Part shown: positions 4,745 through 7,440 of the stretch, in pieces
Numbering within the stretch: position 1 is the stretch's first letter
Layout: each line of letters starts with the position of its first letter
Assembly: GCA_020200675.1 (NCBI GenBank)
Contig: JAIVIG010000139.1
Span: 1-7,440, forward strand
Reading direction: 5' to 3'
Length of the DNA stretch: 7,440 bases
From: Actinomycetota bacterium
GTDB lineage: Bacteria > Actinomycetota > Rubrobacteria > Rubrobacterales > Rubrobacteraceae
Position numbers and translations under genes: made by a program
The notes under the pieces: generated by a model
Told to the model about the DNA's origin: nothing
Database searches by the model: none
The model's input: only the letters and a program-made list of their open reading frames with translations

Positions 4745-5323
4745 ATGAGTCCCGAAGTCACGGCGGCCCTGTACGGTGCCCTGGCGGGCGGGGTCGTGGC
4801 CGTAGTCGGCGGAGCATTTGCGACGATCGGAGTTCTAACGGGTATGTTCGCCCGGCGTCGCCTCAAAGAGCGCAAGAGGGTGCGCTGCGTAGTGTCGGAA
4901 TGGGACATGACGGAGGTCGAGCCGCTGGGCTGGGCCGCGTGCTCGTTCGAGATCGAGATGTTCAACGAGAAGTCGGCGCCGACGGGGTTGCGCGGCGTCC
5001 GCGTGGAGTTTCTCCGGAACGGCAGGCCACCGGCGGTCGGTCGTCTCATGGAGTCGGCCTCAACCGAAGTGTTGGGCGTGCTGAACCTGCCATCCCAGCG
5101 GTGGGTGCGCGCGACCTTGCACGCCTTCTTCGAGGGCAAGGAGGCGCAGGACCTCGAGGGCTTCCAGCGAGCGGATTTCGTCGGCTACTTCCCCGACGGC
5201 AAGGAATTCCGGCGCAAGATCGTGGTACGCAAAAACTTCGTCGTCACCCGCAAGAAAAAACACTCCACCCGGAAAGACTATGCTCCCTGGTGGCGCAAGA
5301 TGACCGCCAAGAACAGCTCGTGA
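4745..5323 (+). CDS. Membrane-anchored protein of unknown function
   Basis: 192 residues. Residues about 8-34 form one hydrophobic, Gly/Ala/Val-rich helix (LYGALAGGVVAVVGGAFATI, continuing GVLTGMF) followed by a basic stop (ARRRLKERKR), so by the positive-inside rule the following domain should be cytoplasmic. Residues about 46-165 alternate short hydrophobic and polar stretches (CSFEIEMFNE, LRGVRVEFLRNG, RWVRATLHAFFEG, DFVGYFPDG) as in a beta-rich domain. The C-terminus is strongly basic (RKKKHSTRKDY, WWRKMTAKNSS). The ATG at 4745 is the first start after an in-frame TAG; a GTAGGAGG site lies 11 nt upstream, slightly far. I do not recognise the family. The next gene, 43 nt downstream on the same strand, encodes a coiled-coil protein and is probably in the same transcript. 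Confidence 0.75.
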   Translation: MSPEVTAALYGALAGGVVAVVGGAFATIGVLTGMFARRRLKERKRVRCVVSEWDMTEVEPLGWAACSFEIEMFNEKSAPTGLRGVRVEFLRNGRPPAVGRLMESASTEVLGVLNLPSQRWVRATLHAFFEGKEAQDLEGFQRADFVGYFPDGKEFRRKIVVRKNFVVTRKKKHSTRKDYAPWWRKMTAKNSS

Positions 5324-5366
5324 ACGAGCAAGATCGGCCATCCGGGGATCGAAGCGAGGCGTGACG

Positions 5367-5768
5367 GTGAGTAAGACCAGACCCAATGAAAAGCCCGCGG
5401 GTTCCTCGAGATCGAAAAAGTCGGCAAAGGCGCGAGGTCTCGCGCCGCGAGAGCGGTCCTTCGCGAACGATCGAGAAGCGAAAGGCGGAGCCGCGGGGCG
5501 GATCGAGGAACACGACAGTCTTCTCGAGTCGTACCTGCGCGGTCTGACGGAACACCGCAACAACCTGCACGAGTACCTGCGCGAGCTCGGGCAGGAGCGC
5601 GAAGAGCTGGAGCGGGAACGGGGGGATCTCGACCTCAAGATCGAAGCGAACGAGGAGAAGCGGGAGCGGGTAACCGGCTATATCGAGGAAATACCCCAGC
5701 TTCGCGACAAGACGCTACGCTCCCTGGTGAAAGGCATGGAGGAGTCGGAGGACGTTTACCCATCCTAG
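5367..5768 (+). CDS. Coiled-coil protein of unknown function
   Basis: 133 residues. Residues 1-45 are basic and low in hydrophobics (likely disordered: KTRPNEKPAGSSRSKKSAK), and about 46-125 are heptad-rich and highly charged: SLLESYLRGLTEHRNNLHEY, LRELGQEREELERERGDLDL, KIEANEEKRERVTGYIEEI. No catalytic motif is visible. The GTG at 5367 is preferred because GAGG (5356-5359) lies 7 nt upstream; the GTG at 5361 would be only 1 nt from it. It probably forms an operon with the membrane-anchored gene ending at 5323. A scaffold or partner role for that protein is an inference from context. A hairpin follows the stop codon directly. Confidence 0.65.
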   Translation: MSKTRPNEKPAGSSRSKKSAKARGLAPRERSFANDREAKGGAAGRIEEHDSLLESYLRGLTEHRNNLHEYLRELGQEREELERERGDLDLKIEANEEKRERVTGYIEEIPQLRDKTLRSLVKGMEESEDVYPS

Positions 5769-5769
5769 A

Positions 5770-5801
5770 TGGCGGAAGCGAATCTCGCCATTCGAGCGCC
5801 A
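5770..5801 (+). terminator. Hairpin directly after the coiled-coil gene
   Basis: TGGCG (5770-5774) pairs with CGCCA (5797-5801), and CGAAT (5779-5783) with ATTCG (5790-5794), making a 10-bp stem with an internal loop (gaag/ag) and a 6-nt apical loop. It starts one base after the TAG. The trailing sequence is only modestly T-containing, so it is a possible terminator or 3'-end protector. Confidence 0.4.
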
Positions 5802-5832
5802 GGATATTACAATCCGCGTAAACTTCTACTTG

Positions 5833-5884
5833 TGCCGGAGGTGGGACTCGAACCCACCCTACCCGGAGAGAACCGGATTTTGAG
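5833..5884 (-). tRNA. tRNA-Leu(CAA) 3' half only (probable attachment-site remnant)
   Basis: Read on the minus strand from 5884: anticodon loop CTCAAAA (anticodon CAA at 5882-5880), 3' strand of the anticodon stem TCCGG, a class II-length variable region, T arm GTGGG-TTCGAGT-CCCAC (5857-5841), 3' acceptor strand CTCCGGC (5840-5834) and discriminator A (5833). This is the familiar 3' half of a bacterial tRNA-Leu. The 5' half is absent: no GCCGGAG acceptor strand, no D arm, and the bases 5' of the loop (ctatg) cannot pair with TCCGG. The break falls exactly at the anticodon loop, a known crossover position for integrases that target tRNA genes. CCA is not fully encoded (A then CA). The fragment cannot yield a functional tRNA. 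Confidence 0.85.
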
Positions 5885-5916
5885 CATAGAAGGGACACCG
5901 CTTCCCCGCAGAACCC

Positions 5917-6790
5917 TTAGGGGCTCGAAGAGGACCAGGCAACACCTTCGGGGAATCGATACCTCTTTAGTGATTCAGGGCGCATCTCGATGGAGTATCC
6001 GGGCACCGTTGGCGCCTGGTAGCGGCCGTTCTGGATAACGACGGGATCCAGGAAGTGTTCGTGAAGGTGGTCCACGTACTCCAGAATGCGGTTCTCCAGC
6101 GAGGCTCCGATGCGGACGTAGTCGAAGACCGAGAGGTGCTGGACATACTCGCTCAGCCCTACGCCGCTCGCGTGGGTACATACTGGCTCCCCGAACTTCG
6201 CCGCCATAAGTAGTACGGAGAGGACTTCGTTTACGCCGGCCAGGCGGCAAGCGTCTATCTGGCAGAAGCTGATGGCGTCGGCCTGCAAGAGCTGCTTGAA
6301 GACGACGCGGTTCTGGTAGTGCTCGCCGGTGGCGACGCCGATGGGGGAGACGGCTTTCGCGATGCGGGCGTGGCCCAGGACGTCGTCGGGGCTTGTTGGC
6401 TCCTCGATCCACCACGGATCGAAGTCTTTGAGGCGTTGCATGTTCTGTATCGCTTCGTCCACGTCCCAGACCTGGTTTGCGTCCATCATCAGCTTGCGGT
6501 TCGGGCCGACCTCCTCCAGTAGAAGGGTAGCTCGTCTCACGGCGTCCTCGATGTTCGAGCCGACCTTCATCTTGAAGTGCGTCTAGCCGGCCTCGACCGC
6601 TTCGCGACACAGGAGCCTGAGCTTTTCGTCGTCGTAGCCGAGCCTCCTCGGGCGTTACGACGTTGGTGATGTAGCGGAAGTCTACGCAGCGCACGAGCTC
6701 CTCCGGGCCCATGTCCACGAGTAGCTTCCAGAGAGGCTTTCCCTCGGCCTTCGCGTAAAGGTCCCAGACGGCGTTTACTATCGCGGCGAG
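5917..6790 (-). pseudogene. L-fuconate dehydratase-like enolase-superfamily gene, broken
   Basis: Sequence from the middle to the C-terminus of an enolase-superfamily enzyme closest, in my recollection, to L-fuconate dehydratase (ENOSF1/FucD type), which dehydrates L-fuconate in fucose breakdown. Three defects are visible. The N-terminal part (roughly 100 residues) is missing beyond about 6790, where LAAIVNAVWDLYAKAEGKPL begins. Near 6641-6646 the frame jumps from FRYITNVVTPEEA to LGYDDEKLR with the 20-odd residues normally between them lost, so a deletion caused a frameshift. At 6585-6583 a TAG stands where the family has Trp (AG-stop-THFKMKVG). From FKMKVG to the TAA at 5919 the frame is open: DANQVWD, WIEEPTSPDDVLGH and GVATGEH keep the metal and general-base regions, but the usual PHAGGVGLCEY reads THASGVGLSEY, a sign of drift. 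The stop lies 33 bp from the tRNA-Leu remnant. It cannot encode a working enzyme. Confidence 0.88.
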
Positions 6791-7167
6791 AGAAGGAGGC
6801 TTTAGACATCATCGCCCCCGATTTGCAGAAAGCCGGCGGCCTCTTAGAAGGGAGGAGGAGGATCTGCGACCTGGCCGACACGCACTACGTGGCGGTGGCG
6901 CCCCACTGCATAGCGAGCCCCTTAGGGACCATAACCTCAGCCCACGTCGCAGCGGCGGTGCCAAACTTTCTCGCCTTAGAGTGGCACGGGATGAGCGTGC
7001 CGTTCTGGGAGGAGATGGTCACCGCTCCCGACGGGACTCTCCTCGACGGGTTGGTCATAGAGGACGGGGTCATAAGGGTGCCTGACGCGCCGGGTCTCGG
7101 AGTAGAGCTGAACGAGGAGGTAGCTCGTGAGTACGCTCTTGAGGGCGAGCCCTTCTTCGAGGAGTAG
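6790..7167 (+). pseudogene. C-terminal fragment of a second enolase-superfamily (mandelate racemase/MLE-like) gene
   Basis: From about 6793 the plus frame reads EALDIIAPDLQKAGGLLEGR, then LADTHYVAVAPHCIASPLGT, AAVPNFLALEWHG, and the C-terminal DGVIRVPDAPGLGVELNEEV before TAG at 7167. This corresponds to the last third or so of galactonate-dehydratase/mandelate-racemase-type enzymes: the last barrel strands, the PHxxxxP segment and the PGLGVEL tail. The N-terminal capping domain and the catalytic Lys and metal-ligand strands are absent. There is no ribosome-binding site or proper start. The fragment begins at the same point (about 6787-6798) where the minus-strand fuconate dehydratase remnant ends, so one event removed both N-termini. 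It ends 1 bp from the convergent small membrane-protein gene. The substrate of the parent enzyme cannot be told. Confidence 0.85.
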
Positions 7168-7168
7168 T

Positions 7169-7345
7169 TCAGGTAGATATGGCTTCCAGCTCGCGGCCGG
7201 GCGGTATTCGGCGCAGGAGCAGGATGAGCCAGTGGTCCAGAGCGAGGCCGACGGCGACGACGAGCCAGGTTACGGTTGGGGTGGTGACGCTGATGAGCAG
7301 AGTCCAGAGCGCCGCTCCTACCGGTAGTTTGTTGTTAGCGGACAT
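7169..7345 (-). CDS. Tiny membrane protein, overlapping the upstream gene
   Basis: 58 residues from the ATG at 7345: MSANNKLPVGAALWTLLISV, then TTPTVTWLVVAVGLALDHWL, then ILLLRRIPPGRELEAIST. Most of residues 9-44 are hydrophobic, enough for one long or two short membrane helices, followed by a charged tail starting RR. The ATG overlaps the last 11 nt of the preceding minus-strand gene, which suggests translational coupling and favours this start; a GTG at 7363 would add six residues. The size and shape resemble small holin-like proteins, but no family feature proves this. Confidence 0.5.
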   Translation of the reverse strand: MSANNKLPVGAALWTLLISVTTPTVTWLVVAVGLALDHWLILLLRRIPPGRELEAIST

Positions 7346-7440
7346 AGAGGCAGAGGCCTTCACCCGAAAACACCCACTCGAGCAGCTTCTGCAACTCTTC
7401 GGGCGGGTCCCTGTCGGAGAACGCCCTCCAGTATCGCCAC
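7335..7440 (-). CDS. C-terminal end of an unidentified protein (5' part outside window)
   Basis: 34 codons enter from the right edge and stop at TAA (7337-7335): WRYWRAFSDRDPPEELQKLL, then EWVFSGEGLCLYVR. The amphipathic pattern and spaced Trp/Leu look like real protein, unlike the other two minus-strand frames. Not recognised. It overlaps the following small membrane-protein gene by 11 nt, so the two probably form an operon. Confidence 0.5.
   Translation of the reverse strand, partial: WRYWRAFSDRDPPEELQKLLEWVFSGEGLCLYVR

Noticed and set aside
5833..5930. Complete or intron-containing tRNA-Leu
   Set aside because: No D arm or GCCGGAG acceptor strand could be found upstream within a reasonable distance, and the 5' anticodon stem does not pair.
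5769..6038. 89-codon plus-strand frame containing VPEVGLEPTLPGENRILS
   Set aside because: This is the antisense translation of the tRNA-Leu 3' half, a well-known source of spurious database proteins, continuing into the antisense of the fuconate dehydratase remnant.
1..7440. CRISPR array, insertion sequence with transposase, or rRNA
   Set aside because: No regularly spaced repeats, no transposase-like frame and no rRNA-like sequence were seen; the only tandem array is the in-frame 12-bp repeat at 901-948.

Overview
The window reads as a high-GC Gram-positive chromosome, most likely an actinobacterium of the Rubrobacter type. That is an inference from base composition, an LPxTG-like cell-wall sorting signal, GGGTAY-type alternative-sigma promoters, and the mix of DUF2834/DUF6713/TspO membrane proteins with L-fuconate dehydratase-like sequence. 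No single marker here fixes the genus.

Left part (1-2100): a family I inorganic pyrophosphatase gene (ppa) runs off the left edge on the minus strand. Two small secreted-protein genes follow on the plus strand: a 98-aa sortase-type surface protein with a Lys/Glu stalk (771-1067) and a 104-aa acidic secreted protein with two cysteines (1732-2046). The proteins differ, but their upstream regions match. Each has a near-palindrome touching a GTGTTC-N17-GGGTAY promoter, then a 5' UTR hairpin of the form CGCGN-GNRA-NCGCG whose closing pair covaries. They look like members of one regulon, probably controlled by a SigB/SigF-like factor. About 550 bp between them hold three strong hairpins and a fourth long inverted repeat but no convincing gene.

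Middle (2213-4153): a TetR/AcrR repressor gene is divergent from a DUF2834 membrane-protein gene, with a perfect 11+11 bp operator plus an extra half-site between them. A DUF6713-like gene follows, probably in the same operon. It has lost its 3' half where it meets the convergent, intact tspO gene.

Right (4154-5801): after a gene-poor gap of about 590 bp comes a two-gene unit encoding a membrane-anchored protein and a coiled-coil protein, both of unknown function, closed by a hairpin.

Far right (5833-7440): this is a zone of decay and rearrangement. A minus-strand fragment is the 3' half of tRNA-Leu(CAA), starting exactly at the anticodon loop, and looks like an attachment-site scar. Next to it lie a broken L-fuconate dehydratase gene (deletion with frameshift plus an in-frame TAG) and, head-to-head at about 6790, the C-terminal part of a second enolase-superfamily gene. 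Both have lost their N-termini at the same junction. At the right edge a gene of unknown function enters on the minus strand and overlaps a tiny membrane-protein gene.

The most interesting items are the duplicated promoter/leader element driving two unrelated small secreted proteins, the miniature sortase substrate with a KKEE-repeat stalk, and the tRNA-Leu half with the adjoining enolase remnants.
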